Assembly: GCF_027596085.1 (NCBI RefSeq)
Contig: NC_072457.1
Coordinates: 27,554,831 to 27,618,830 of the forward strand
Direction: 5' to 3'
Length of the DNA: 64,000 nucleotides
DNA from: Anoplopoma fimbria
Lineage: Eukaryota > Chordata > Actinopteri > Perciformes > Anoplopomatidae
Positions 13,400-37,639 of this stretch are shown here, in pieces (positions within the stretch are counted from its first letter, which is position 1; each line of letters starts with the position of its first letter). Both the position numbers and the translations under genes were made by a program. The notes beneath the pieces are model-generated. The model saw only the letters and a list, made by a program, of their open reading frames with translations, was not told the DNA's origin and searched no databases.

Positions 13400-13878
13400 A
13401 TAAAGCTGGATCACAAGGTTAAAAGGTCGTGAGGAAAGAACACGACCGTCTTTGGAACGTGTGTTCCCATAAACCCGAGAAGGGGAACCCAGGAAGACAA
13501 CAAGGCCACGCACTGGAGACGCACCGATCACTGATTGGTCAGTCTCTCCCCCAGCTGGCCCGTTCTGTCCAATCACAGGCCAGTCCGCAAAATAAACCAG
13601 TGACCTCACGACCATCACGTTTACGCACATGGATCGGGTCGCGGTGACCACGCCACGCCCAGCAGCAGGACCGAGGGACGGCTTGTGTAACAGCTGTACG
13701 AGCCCAGTGGCACCACCAGCTCCTCCACCAGCTCCACCACCAGCTCCACCACCTTTTGTGGACATGCCCAGGACGCAGAGGAGGCGGTGCGGGCAGCGGC
13801 CTCTGGGAGCGACGGGGGCCGGGGAGTAGCTGGCACAGAGTCGGTCACGGTTCACGAACAAACAGCGTTTGAGTGCGT
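13400..13878 (+). promoter_or_regulatory. wbp1l: wbp1l GC-rich promoter and leader
   Basis: A switch from AT-rich DNA to GC/CpG-rich DNA just before the wbp1l start. It contains inverted CCAAT boxes (TGATTGGTCAG near 13533 and CCAATCACAGG near 13570). A 66-codon upstream open frame beginning at ATG 13629 and ending at 13829 includes a 12-bp CCACCAGCTCCA repeat that encodes Pro/Ala-rich sequence. The transcription start is unknown, so whether this frame is in the mRNA is open. Confidence 0.6.
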
Positions 13879-26728
<12,850 letters not shown>

Positions 26729-29043
26729 AACGCAGTCAACACGCAGACGTGTGTCGTAGACGGAAGGAAGAAACATGCTTTTGTATCTGAGCAAGTGTTT
26801 TATGTTTGAATACTTTCTGAGTGAGTATTTTATGAATGTGTGCATCTTAGATAAAACAGGTGTGGGAGCAGGAAGTGGAATCTCAAAGCAATATGACTGA
26901 GATCCAAAGTTTGAGAAAGCCTGCTCCTCCTCCACACACTGGAACAGTGGCCTTAACCTGTGTGTTTTGGGTTATGTTTGGGGCAGTCCAAGCCCTTTAA
27001 CACTGTGGCAATGGAGACTTATCTCACACACACATCCACACACCCACACAGAGTCCTTCAGTTGTCCCTCTCTTGCAACGTGAACTTCTGACAAACAGTG
27101 AAAGATTTGATAGCTGAAGCTGTGACGACAGGACAGGACGTACACTGCCCTCCTCACCGTGTGCTTGCAACATTTCTGGAAAACCGTTCTCTGAAGGCAC
27201 AGAACTACGTAGAAAAAAAACAAGAACAGCAGGAACATTTTGGATAAGTGCAATGTGGATTTACCACAGTGTGTGCTTATGCAAACTGATACTGTACAGG
27301 GACACAAGAACAAGACTGTGTGGGTCGTCCCGTTAGACTCATAATTCTTAAGTGCTTTTTCAGCGATTTTAAAAACCGCTCTGCCTTGTATCTGTTTGTG
27401 TTGCTCTCTATCTGCCCTGCTAGTGATAGAGAAGTATAAGTGCATTTATAAATCTGAATGTGAGTAGTTCCTATTTTGCACAAAGTGTATTTATCTTTAT
27501 AAATGAAGCTTTAAGCTTAAAAAAAATAAAATAAGAACTAAAAATGCTTTAATGAATTCAGTCTTAAATTGCAGTACATGACTTGGTGTTTTTAGTGGGT
27601 TTTGTTGCAACATCTGTAAGAAATGGACCTGTCAGTAGGGAATGCAACAATTTAACTTTGTACACAATCATTTTTTTATTTATCTAATAAATGTTTGTAG
27701 TACGTGCCTACCCAAAAAAATACTGAACTTGATGAACAATGATAAGTTTCAGTGAAACTGAGAGACCATGAGAAAGCAGGTACCAAAAATAAGGACAGAA
27801 TAAAAGCTTCTTAGAGATTTCAACTTAGATGGGCAACGTCAGACCTCAAACCTTTTGTGTAAGCCACTTCAGTAGATAATCACCTTCACCAGCCATACAG
27901 TATAAAACATTTACACTATTAGTTTGGATTTCCATAGTAGCACAATTTTACCATGCTTTAGCTATGGTATTCATTAATTAAACATTTATAGGAGCTTATG
28001 AATGGTCCATTAAGCTTGATTTCAGTCAACTGGACAAGTGTGATATTCACCTTACATGCCCTGTAAAGTTTTTGCAATTCTCCTATTCAATTTGAGAGAA
28101 GAAATGCTCCTGACAGCCTAAAATATGTGTTTAGTGTTTGTGTATATTCATCCCCTACTCCACTTTATATGAAGGTTATTATACCATACTGTAGCCAACA
28201 AAATGTCATTAACAACTGCTGCCTGTTGACTGAAAAAATACCTCTTTTGGGATTTAAGTTTTAGTTCATTCATTTAGTTTAGATTTAAAAAAACAAACCA
28301 AAATCAAAAATGCAAAGAATCAGACAGTGTTTTAAATCAGTATGATAGTTGTCTTTGGTTATATTATTATCTGAATATCTATGAACAAGAGTTTACATCA
28401 CAAGATTAGATTTTTTTTAATGATGAGAAGTTAACAGACAATATTTATCATACTGCACTGCGGATTGAAAACAAAGACCATATCGTTCCATTATATGTAT
28501 CTTCTCAATGCCTTTAGGAGCTTGACTGTTTTAAATCGAACCTTTTAATAAAGTAGATGTTGATTGTTGATGAATGTGCCATGGAAAATACCACTAATTA
28601 TATTATGAGCGTGTTGTATGAAACTTTTACAAATTAAGTGAAATTTTAGTTTGCCCACTCTGAAACGAACTGGAATACGGTCATGCCACATGTAATTGTA
28701 TAATGAAAATGTATTTTTTCAGATTTCCTTGGAGCACTCTCACAAATGCAAACATTGCAATGTCTGCTAAGCACAAATGTTTCAGCAAATTGGTTGCACA
28801 GATTTCTATATCTACCCTTAAACAATCTAATAGAAGATGTCTTTCAAAACTTCTAGCACAAGTTAAATTGTAACGTGGACTTTCTGTATTTAGATTGAAT
28901 CTTACCCATGAATGCCTGAACACATTCTTAAGTGCTTTATATGTTAATGCTTTTTGTGAGCTAGAAAGTGATATTGTGTGATTGTGGTACATGTAGTACC
29001 AAGACGAGCTATTTTTTCATATCGGCTGAATCCTTTAAATAAA
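26729..29043 (+). other. wbp1l: wbp1l 3'UTR (inferred, long)
   Basis: 2.3 kb of AT-rich sequence after the wbp1l stop. It has internal AATAAA signals (for example 27686-27691) and a strong distal AATAAA at 29038-29043 followed by A-rich and T-rich DNA. Alternative polyadenylation is likely. No gene is seen in it. Confidence 0.55.
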
Positions 29044-29694
29044 ATATTGGAACTGTAAAAAAAATAAAAATAAATTCAGAACCACTTTATATTTGAAAAT
29101 GTGTATAATATTCTGTAACATGATTGTGAACCAAATAGTTGCTTTCATATTTTTTATGAAATCATTAGCTTTATTGTTATGGACAGATTTTTATTTTTTT
29201 TCTTCTCATTATGGGTATTATTTTTTTCTGTTAAGAAAAAGATTGATCTTCTTCTGAACAACTTATGTTGAGTGAAGTTTGACTAACAAAACAGTAGATA
29301 ACTCGTTATCTTCTTGTTGCCTAAGACACGTTGTTTCTTTCTTCACCAGTGTGTGTATGTTGCTTTTTGCACATATTCTTTGAATGTTCTGATTACAAGC
29401 CATTTATTACAACAACCGAGCTGGATGTATGTTCAATAAACATGCCCTTTGAAATTCAAGCTGACTCATTTGTTGTCAAGAGTGACGTTTCATTTTTCCA
29501 TTTATTAACTTATCAAGAACAGATAACATAACTGTTGACCACTGTTGCATCTGTTGTATTTGCATTTAACAGGCTGTACAGGGGTCAGCTGTCGTTTAGG
29601 AAGGGGTGTGCTCTAAAGGAGGAAGTCATCTGAACTCAGTCTGCAGGAAGTCTTCCTCTACAACTTGTCTATTTCTGACTCAATCTTCGGGACA
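29044..29694 (+). other. wbp1l-as3mt spacer and as3mt promoter/leader
   Basis: A 650-bp gap leading to the as3mt ATG in the favourable context GGGACAATGG. I see no strong CpG island, and no TATA element I would defend. CYP17A1 and BORCS7, which lie here in human, are absent. Confidence 0.6.
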
Positions 29695-32600
29695 ATGGCT
29701 GCAGAAAACAGGTGAGATAAACCTCAAAGCATGCCTCCTGTCTCCTCTATCGTATCGTATGTTCATGCAACATTAACCTTAGCATTATATACATTCAATC
29801 AGATTTGAACCGTCAGCTGTTCCGTTAACAGCTGCTTTATAGCGACGTTAACGTTGAATGAATTACGTAGGAACATGGATCTGTAAACCTGTTGCATAAA
29901 GTTATTACTTTTATTTGCTGCAGCTGGTCAGCCATGTCCTTTAGCAGTTAGCAGCAAGCTAAGTGTAACTGTAACGCAGCGTTTCATGCAATTTATATAA
30001 ACACAGGGGCGGCTGTGGTGTAGTGGAGAGCAAGGTAGTTCTCCAATCAGAGGGTCGGTGGTTCGATACCCGGCTTGGGCAAGACACTTAACCCCAAGTT
30101 GCTCCTGAAGGCTTGCCATCGGTGTGGACTGGATGATGAATGTTAGTTAGAGTCTGATGGTGGCACCTTGATGGTAGCCTGTCATCAGTGTGTGAATGGG
30201 TGAATGATATGTAACATACTACTGCTTTTATCCAAAAAGCGTCTGCTAAATGACTGTAATGTTAATAATGTAACATATAAAACTTTTTTGTTTTTAAAGT
30301 GCAGGAGGCTTCGCTGACACCAACATCCACGTGGACGTCAAGGTAAAGCGTGCATCACCTGTTACACTGCTCATGTCAGAGGGGTCGCTGGGTAGTGCTT
30401 CCTCTCACTATCCATCCATCCATCTTCCGTAACCTGCTTATCCAGTTAAGGGTCGCAGGGGTGCTGGAGCCGATCTCAGCTGTCAATGGGTGAAGGCAGG
30501 GTTCACCTGGACAGGTCAGGCTGACATATAGAGACAGACAACCATTCACACTCACATCCACACCTACGGGCAATTTAGAGTCTCCAATGCACCTTAGCTG
30601 CATGTCTTTGGACTGTGGGAGGAACCCGGAGAACCCGGAGAGAACCCACGCTGACACGGGGAGAACATGCAAACTCCACACAGAAGGTTGTCCGGCCTGG
30701 GAGTTGAACCCGGCCCCTCTTGCTGTGAGGCGACAGTGCTAACCACTACTCCTCTCACTAACGATACCTAAAACACTGGCAGCCTTTATCAAAACACAAC
30801 TGTGTTCTTGCGTAACGCTGATGAGGTGAATTCACCGACCAAAGTGCAGTTTCTAAGGGTTATTATGGGTTATTGCACTGCTCACTGTACCTAACTGATG
30901 CCAACCTGCTGTATTATGAGGACCAGCCATAGATAACTTTTCTGCTCTGAAACAGGATTATTACGGAAAGGTACTGAAGAAAACCGAAGACCTGAAGAGC
31001 AATGCCTGTGTGGCTCCAACCAAACCCATCCCCGCCTTCATCCGCCAGGCTCTGAAGAAAGTCCACCCGGAGGTAACCGCCAGGTAACCGGACTGTTGTC
31101 ACACTCTCTCTCCGTCGTTGATTCAGATGTGTTTGCACCTCGACAATCACCGATCCACAGATGCTTACAGTGGTTGTCATCTTTCCCCCTCTCAGGTACT
31201 ATGGCTGTGGTCTGGTGGTGCCAGAGTGTTTGGAGGGCTGCAGGATCCTGGACCTGGGCAGTGGAAGTGGAAGGGACTGCTACATGCTGAGTCAGCTGGT
31301 GGGCGAGAAGGGCCACGTCACTGGCATTGACATGACCGAGGACCAGGTAGTGCACAGAGAGCCGTCAGTATGTACGTACTGCTTAAGACTCATTCTGCAA
31401 ATTCAAATGCAACACTGTGTTCTCTTCTAGCTCGACGTGGCCCGGACATATGTGGACCATCACATGAAAGAGTTTGGCTACAAGAAGACCAATGTCAGTT
31501 TCGTCCAGGGCTATATTGAGGCCCTGACGGAAGCGGGTCTGGAAAAGAGCTCATTTGATATCATTATGTATGAAGAAATTTACTCTCTCTTTGTTTTGTA
31601 TTTTTTATGCTTTGTAATTCTAAAGATATTATGTTGAAATACGGATTGTCTGCCACAGTTCAAACTGTGTGGTGAACCTCTCTCCAGACAAGAAGCGAGT
31701 ACTGGCTGAAGCCTACAGCGTGCTCAAGGTACACCGCCTCTGAGTTGACCTTTGGCCTTTCTTTCCAATCTCATTAGACATGACAACAATGCTGTGACAA
31801 AAGGCTACAACATTTTTTGTCTGTGAATCATTAAACCTATTAGTCTACGTAGAATACATTCATATTCACTACATACATGTTTTTTTAATCTTTAGGACGG
31901 AGGTGAGCTGTACTTCAGTGACGTTTACAGCAGTGGAAGACTAACAGAGGAAATTAAAAATCACAAAGTCCTGTGGGGTGCGTAATATTAATATCCTACT
32001 GACCATAAAAGCTCACAGAAACGTACCAGAATATCACAATGTAATTAATCTTGGCAGGTGAGTGTATTGGTGGAGCTCTCTGGTGGAAAGATCTGCTGCT
32101 ATTGGCTGAAGAAGTGGGCTTCAGCCCGCCACGGCTGGTTACGGCCAGCGTCATCACGGTTGACAACAAAGAGCTGCAGGACATTCTGGGTTTGATACTA
32201 TTTTTCTTTTGTATTTAATCATTTATTTCTGTGTGTATAGATTGCTGCAGCGATTTCTGTAGGCTAAACCTGTAAGTTAGCATCACACTGCTTCCCTTGA
32301 CAAAAAGCCCATGGTTTTTGGGGGGATTTTTGTCACAAATAAGCTCCGTGGCAAACACTAGTTCATAATACTTACACGTTTTGTTCAACAAGATAAACTT
32401 CACTAATGAACACCACTTCTATGATTTTTGAAGCCTACTTGCAATCGGCAGAAGTAGAAAGCTAAAGTTAAGCTATAAAGGAACTAAACCAGGATCACAT
32501 GAGTGCAAGTATTAACATAAATACTTTAAAGGTGAACTAGTCAGCCCGATGACATTTTGTTAGCCACTTTAGCAACTGCCTTCTTCAAGACACGGAAAGT

Positions 32601-35214
32601 TCTGAATTCATGAGAAAGGTATTTACTGACATATTTTACATCATAGAACAAAATGTTACAACCTCTTAAGCTTGTGTTAACCACAAATCATATTTCAGGG
32701 CATATAACCAAAACCCCATTGAATTATTTTTTTATTTTAACTCATTACCAGTAGCACTCACTTACATTATAATGTTGTCTTGTTTCTACACCAGAATACT
32801 TGGTTGCAGTAACAAGCATTCATTTTTAAACTAGATGAAATTAGCATTGAACCTACATTACAATGTATTTTAAGACTATATTTGAATTTAAGCTTCCTTT
32901 GGCATGTGTACTAATTGTTTCTTTCAGCCTACATTGATCCAGCTCCCTTACAGGTGTATCCACTTATTCTTGCTAATTAAGACTTCTGCTCAGGTTGAAG
33001 AGAGCGGAGAATTATGTGAGGTCACCAGACTCCATGAACCAATCAGAATGATAGATGTCCCGCCTTGACAGGTGCAATAAAAACTAGCAGGACAGTGAGG
33101 GAGAAGTCAGTCAAGCATAGTTTGCACAAACCCGCACAGAGGTCCAATTAGCCTTGATAAGTGAAAACACCTGTGTAGATGAGCCATGGGAATGTAGAGC
33201 CTGTAAGGTTATTGTGTCAGGTCATTTGGCATGAACTTTATGAGTTACTACAGCTAAATTCTTGACGGCAATGTTTTGTCTCTGGTCACCAAATATCTAC
33301 TTGCCCACAAGTTTTCTCAGGAAAGTTGCATGCAGTTCAGTTTCAGATAATTACCTGGAGCACACATTCCTAATTCTTAAAAATGACATCATCACTGCTC
33401 CAACATTTCCAGTATTTGTTGCTTTGTGGAAAAGTGTTGTACATCAACACTGCAAACAAATTATGCAATTTTAAGATGATATTTTTCCACTGTGAGGGAT
33501 TTTAATCACTAAAGTCATAACAGTGTTGTTGGTATCTTTTCTGTTTACATTATTATCCTAGATTAGATAGATAGATAGATAGATAGATTCAGGTTTTTAT
33601 AATTCAGATTTACAAAGCTAGGGTTGGGTTTCATTTGTGATGCACAGTTCTGGTTAATGTTTAACATACATTAACCAGGGTTCAACTAAAGTGTTATCTC
33701 TATCTTCCATTTGTGTTGGTGCCACTTAAGGATCAGTTGTTAATTGTTCAGGGATATATCAAACAAAACATTATAAGTTGACTGATGCATTTTATCTTTC
33801 TTACCTGATCCGGCAATACAGGTGACTTCAAGTTTGTCTCTGCCACATACCGCCTGTTCAAGGTCCCTAAAGGCAACACCAAGCCCTGTCAGGTCATATA
33901 TAACGGGAGCATTACAGGGGTGGAGGAGAACTTCCAGTTTGACTGTCAATACACATTCAAGGTCTGCACATCCCACAGTACGAGAACAGCTCAATATCTT
34001 CAGCTCATGCACTGTACGCAAAGGATTTCATATGCGAGTGTTTTTCGCAGGTCGATAATGTAGTGGAGGTTGATGGAGAGGTGGCCACCATACTGACCCA
34101 GTCCAGATTTAAGGAAGACTTCACTTTCCAGCCTCCAGGAGGCCCCTCTGAGCCCTGTGGAGCCAAACCTAAGGTCAGTGTCTCAACGTAATTCCGGGAA
34201 ATGTCTTTGTGTGGTTTTCCTTTGAGCACTAGGGGTCAGTGTGTTTTGTCGTATCAGTTTCAAGTGTGTGACACACCCAGAGAGCCCCACTGTCCAAACT
34301 GTGCACATAGTCACACACACACATGTGTGCACCAGGACGCATGCTGCAAGTTCTTACACACACAAACACTCACATACCCACTCAAACATACGTACACACA
34401 CATCCACACGCACAAGGTCAAGCAGCTGTCTTGGAGTCATAACCAGACTGTGGAGTCATGCTGGGGAACCTTGAACAGGAAGGAATGTTCTCTTCTCAGC
34501 TAGTGGAATGCCATCTTATCACAATCGTGGTCGTCCTGTGCACACACACATCTACAAACACCACCATTTATTTTTACATGACTACCCTAATCCTGTAATC
34601 ACTCATGACATTTTATTCTGCTATTTAAGGGTTTGTTTTTCGTTTTTTTTGTGGAGAAAATAAGTCAATGGAAAATCTCAGTGTTTTATCTATATTGGTC
34701 TCAATGTTTAGCCTTTGGACTGCCCCTCTGAAGTGAAATGTCCGAGAGACTTTTCTCTAATCAACATGGCTAGTTGGTGATAATAGTAATAAAAGGCCTT
34801 TGTTCTTGTTCTTGAAAGCACAGCTACTGTGAGATGTTAATTTAATGAACAACCAGGGTGTGATATAAGAGACACTGATACCAGGTGTAAACATGCATTT
34901 AAAACAACAAGCAACCACTTTTATTCTGCCATTACATAGAATGTTCAGCATATTAATTGGTGTTTAATGCTAGAAAATCAGAAAAAGTGAGAATTAACTT
35001 CCTTACAAAACTGTCATGAAATACAGTTATTATGCATGCAATACTTCAATAGAACTGGATGTAGTAGACTCGTACTGATTTCTACCTTGTTGAACTATTG
35101 ACACAGGCGGGCAGTGTGGATCCTTTTGAGCTGCTCCTTCAGCTGGAGAAGCAAGGTCCAGGTTCAGCCACAGGGGGGTGCTGCAGCACAAAGTCTGCTA
35201 CATGCTGCAAGTGA
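29695..35214 (+). CDS. as3mt: arsenite methyltransferase
   Basis: Eleven exons: 29695-29711, 30300-30342, 30956-31083, 31196-31346, 31431-31567, 31659-31728, 31896-31977, 32058-32189, 33822-33961, 34051-34173 and 35107-35214 (TGA). All junctions are GT-AG and phases close to 376 aa, one more than human as I recall it. The cytosolic enzyme uses S-adenosylmethionine and thiol reductant to convert arsenite to mono- and dimethyl arsenicals. The Rossmann SAM site is ILDLGSGSGRDCYMLSQL with GIDM following. The four cysteines of the arsenic-binding/disulfide cycle are present: C38 (NACV), C67 (YYGCGLV), C162 (SNCVVNL) and C212 (GECIGGALWW), matching human C32, C61, C156 and C206. The C-terminus is Cys-rich (GGCCSTKSATCCK), a probable metalloid-binding tail. 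Exon 1 contributes only 17 coding bases, so the start rests on its phase match and Kozak context. A SINE sits in intron 1. Confidence 0.96.
30006..30272 (+). mobile_element. tRNA-headed SINE (V-SINE-like)
   Basis: It lies in as3mt intron 1. Its 5' head has RNA polymerase III promoter boxes: A-like TGGTGTAGTGG (30016-30026) and B box GGTTCGATACC (30060-30070). A conserved central body follows (GGGTGAATGATATG), then a 3' tail AAGCGTCTGCTAAATGACTG ending in AATGT repeats. Sequence similar to ATATAAAAC occurs on both flanks (about 29993-30003 and 30274-30284), a possible imprecise target duplication. The 3' end is about 27 nt before the exon 2 acceptor. Confidence 0.85.
30408..30755 (-). repeat. 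fish dispersed repeat (TCCATCCATC family) in as3mt intron 2
   Basis: It starts with TATCCATCCATCCATC and carries the familiar blocks GCTTATCCAGTTAAGGGTCG, CAATTTAGAGTCTCCAATGC, GCATGTCTTTGGACTGTGGG, GGGGAGAACATGCAAACTCC and AGGCGACAGTGCTAACCACT. I recognise it as a very common fish interspersed repeat, probably LINE-derived; I cannot name the family. Orientation is a guess. Confidence 0.75.
32190..33821 (+). other. as3mt: as3mt intron 8
   Basis: 1.6-kb AT-rich intron. The only simple structure is a short (GATA)n run at 33565-33588. No gene or named repeat is recognised. Confidence 0.8.
33565..33588. repeat. (GATA)n microsatellite
   Basis: Six AGAT/GATA units in as3mt intron 8. Confidence 0.93.
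34174..35106 (+). other. as3mt: as3mt intron 10
   Basis: 0.9-kb intron with scattered CA-rich motifs at 34310-34410 and otherwise unremarkable AT-rich sequence. Confidence 0.8.
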
Positions 35215-35766
35215 TGGTGGGAAGAGCACTGAGAAATACAGGCCAAGCATCATACAGTGATTGAATAATTAAAGATGCTCAAATGTACTGACTGAAATGA
35301 TGCCTTATGATGCAATGGCATTTTGTTGTGTCTTATTAACTTATGAAATGAGATTTCAGCTATTGATATGTATCACTTACACATAAACACGTGTCCTGAT
35401 GATGCTCTGTGCATACTTGCTTGTCAATCATCTTCAACTTGGAAAAAAAGAAAAGACTGGAAAGGTCTATCTAATTTATTGACCAATGAATAACATGACT
35501 TTGGATTTGTGTCAAGGCAAGATACCCACCGATTCAAAACTTGTTGTCTACAATATTAGACATCTGAATTATGTATCAATGACATTCACACCTTCATCAG
35601 GACTTTTCCACCTTTGGGCTACTTATGTGGCAATACATCGTATTATATTGATTTGTTTGGGCAGTGTATTGACAGGTTTTGCACTAGTGTTAGCTTTGCA
35701 GAAGAGTTCAAATTAATATCAGCGATATTATTTTAATTTGTATTATTTCTGTTTTAGGACAATAAA
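35215..35766 (+). other. as3mt: as3mt 3'UTR
   Basis: Sequence from the stop codon to AATAAA at 35761-35766. The end is inferred from this signal only; an earlier ATTAAA occurs near 35268. Confidence 0.55.
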
Positions 35767-35999
35767 AATTGACGTCATGATTCATTTTTGCAAATATAAT
35801 GTTGTGGATTCTTTTCACCAGTATTGCATGAGGTGCCTTTAAGCCAAGAACAAGTCTGCAAAGGTGCATAGTTGATTTGAAATAGGCCTTTTGTAGTCGT
35901 CATTGATGAATACACACCTGAAACCATATACTGTAGGCTGTGGTTCATAACCTAGGTGTCACGACACCCCATGGAGTCCGAAGATAAATCTGAGGGATC
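35767..35999. other. as3mt-cnnm2 spacer, single-copy part
   Basis: AT-rich, no recognisable feature, up to the start of the duplicated block. Confidence 0.6.
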
Positions 36000-36713
36000 A
36001 AAAAAGGAGACAGAAAAATGATATATTTCTGCTACAATAAAAAATCATAATTTTCACAAATGTTTTATAATTATGCATTATCTCATGAAATACAGAAGAA
36101 ATTCGTTAGGACTCTTAAAATGATTCAAATAAAACAATCTGAGAATTAGAAATGATCTTTTGGTTTCAATGCCTGTAACTTGCATCCACATTAAGGCACT
36201 AACCTGTGATGGAAGGTCACAAGATGATATCATTATAGTATTATAATGTAGATTATAATACTACCATGTAGTTGAGTGAAAACCTCTGACAGTCTCAATA
36301 TAAATGTAACATTATAAAGTAGTATTTATTTCTTCATATTGTACCACATTTTATGTATGTTTTTTAAGCTCTTGTTTCTGTATCTACAGTACCAGTCAAA
36401 AGTCTGGACACACCTTCTCATTCAACTACTGTGAAGAATGTAAAATATAAAACATATTCTGGTTTGTTGAGCATTTGTTTGTTTACCACATCATTCCATA
36501 TGTGTTCCTTCATAGTTTGGATGTCTTCAATATTAATCTACAATGTAGAAAAAAAATAAAATAAAGAAAAACCATTGAATGAGAAGGTGTGTCCAAACTT
36601 TTGACTGGTACTGTACCTTTATTGATATGTACTTTTTTTTTTTACAAGTACATTTGAATCATGTTCAGTCAAAAAAGAAAGTCAGCAGAGTCTCGACTGT
36701 CTCTTAACATGAG
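36000..36713. repeat. local duplication, copy A (contains MITE)
   Basis: Contains the landmarks ATGATATATTTCTGCTACAA, CAATCTGAGAATTAGAAATG, ACTACCATGTAGTTGAGTGA and CTTCATATTGTACCACATTT. After an inserted MITE (36387-36613) come CCTTTATTGATATGTAC, a T tract and GTCTCGACTGTCTCTTAACA. All of these recur in the same order downstream. Confidence 0.9.
36387..36613. mobile_element. Tc1/mariner-type MITE with TA target duplication
   Basis: 227 bp with long terminal inverted repeats: left CAGTACCAGTCAAAAGTCTG continuing into GACACACCTTCTCATTCAA, right its complement ending TTTTGACTGGTACTG. TA flanks both ends (36385-36386 and 36614-36615). It has no coding capacity. Copy B of the local duplication keeps the unoccupied site (TATCTA joined to CCTTTATTG), proving the insertion boundaries and the TA duplication. 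Confidence 0.92.
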
Positions 36714-37070
36714 AAAAAAGGAGAAAGAAAAATGATATATTTCTGCTACAAAAAAACCCATTATTTTCACAAATGTATTATAATTATACATTATCTCATG
36801 AAATACAGAATAAATTCTTTAGGGCTCTTAAAATTATTCAAATAAAACAATCTGAGAATTAGAAATGATCATAATTATAATGTAGATTATAATACTACCA
36901 TGTAGTTGAGTGAAAACCTCTGACAGTCTCAATATAACATTATAAAGTAGTATTTATTTCTTCATATTGTACCACATTTTATGTATGTTTTTAAGCTCTT
37001 ATTTCTGTATCTACCTTTATTGATATGTACTTTTTTTTTTTTTTGACTCATGTTCAGTCACAAGTACATT
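36714..37070. repeat. local duplication, copy B (empty MITE site)
   Basis: Repeats the copy A landmarks in order with small indels. It lacks the MITE and some interior sequence, and ends in TATCTACCTTTATTGATATG plus a T tract and CATGTTCAGTCACAAGTAC. Confidence 0.88.
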
Positions 37071-37621
37071 TGATCTTTTGGTTTCATTACAGTTCAGTCA
37101 AAAAGGAATATAAAGAAATAATAATGTCAGCATGAGTCTCTGACAGTCTCAAAATTATTCAAATAAAACATGAGAGTTAGAAATGATCTTTTGGTTTCAT
37201 TACAGTATTATAATACTTGAATTTCCCAGCAGAGTCATGGGGATCAATAAAATGTATTATAATTATGCATTATCTCATGAATATAAAGGAAAACTATAAA
37301 TAAAACAATGTTAGATTATAATACTACCATGTAGTTGAGTGAAAACCTCTGACAGTCTCATTATAAATATAACATTATAAAGTAGTATTTATTTCTTCAT
37401 ATTGTACCACATTTTATGTATGTTTTAAGCTCCTATTTCTTGATATGTACTTTTTTTTTTTTTTTTTCATAGTTTGGATGTCTTCAATATTAATCTACAA
37501 GTACATTTGACTCATGTTCAGTCATGTCATCTCCTGTAGGAGGACGTATGTTTTATATAAAAAAAAATTAAAAATTAAAAAAAAGTCAGCAGCAGAGTCT
37601 CGACTGTCTCTTAACATGAGG
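37071..37621. repeat. local duplication, copy C, rearranged, abutting cnnm2 promoter
   Basis: A third, more scrambled set of the same landmarks. After a T tract it carries a fragment of MITE interior (CATAGTTTGGATGTCTTCAA to 37500, matching about 36512-36542) joined directly to the CAAGTACATTTGA flank. It ends with GTCTCGACTGTCTCTTAACA at about 37599-37618, some 25 bp before the first CCAAT box of cnnm2. Confidence 0.85.
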
Positions 37622-37639
37622 TGCAACTTGTTTTGGAAT

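Noticed and set aside
30060..30070. B-box-like GGTTCGATACC as a tRNA gene
   Set aside because: The sequence around it cannot fold as a tRNA cloverleaf and continues into a SINE body and tail.
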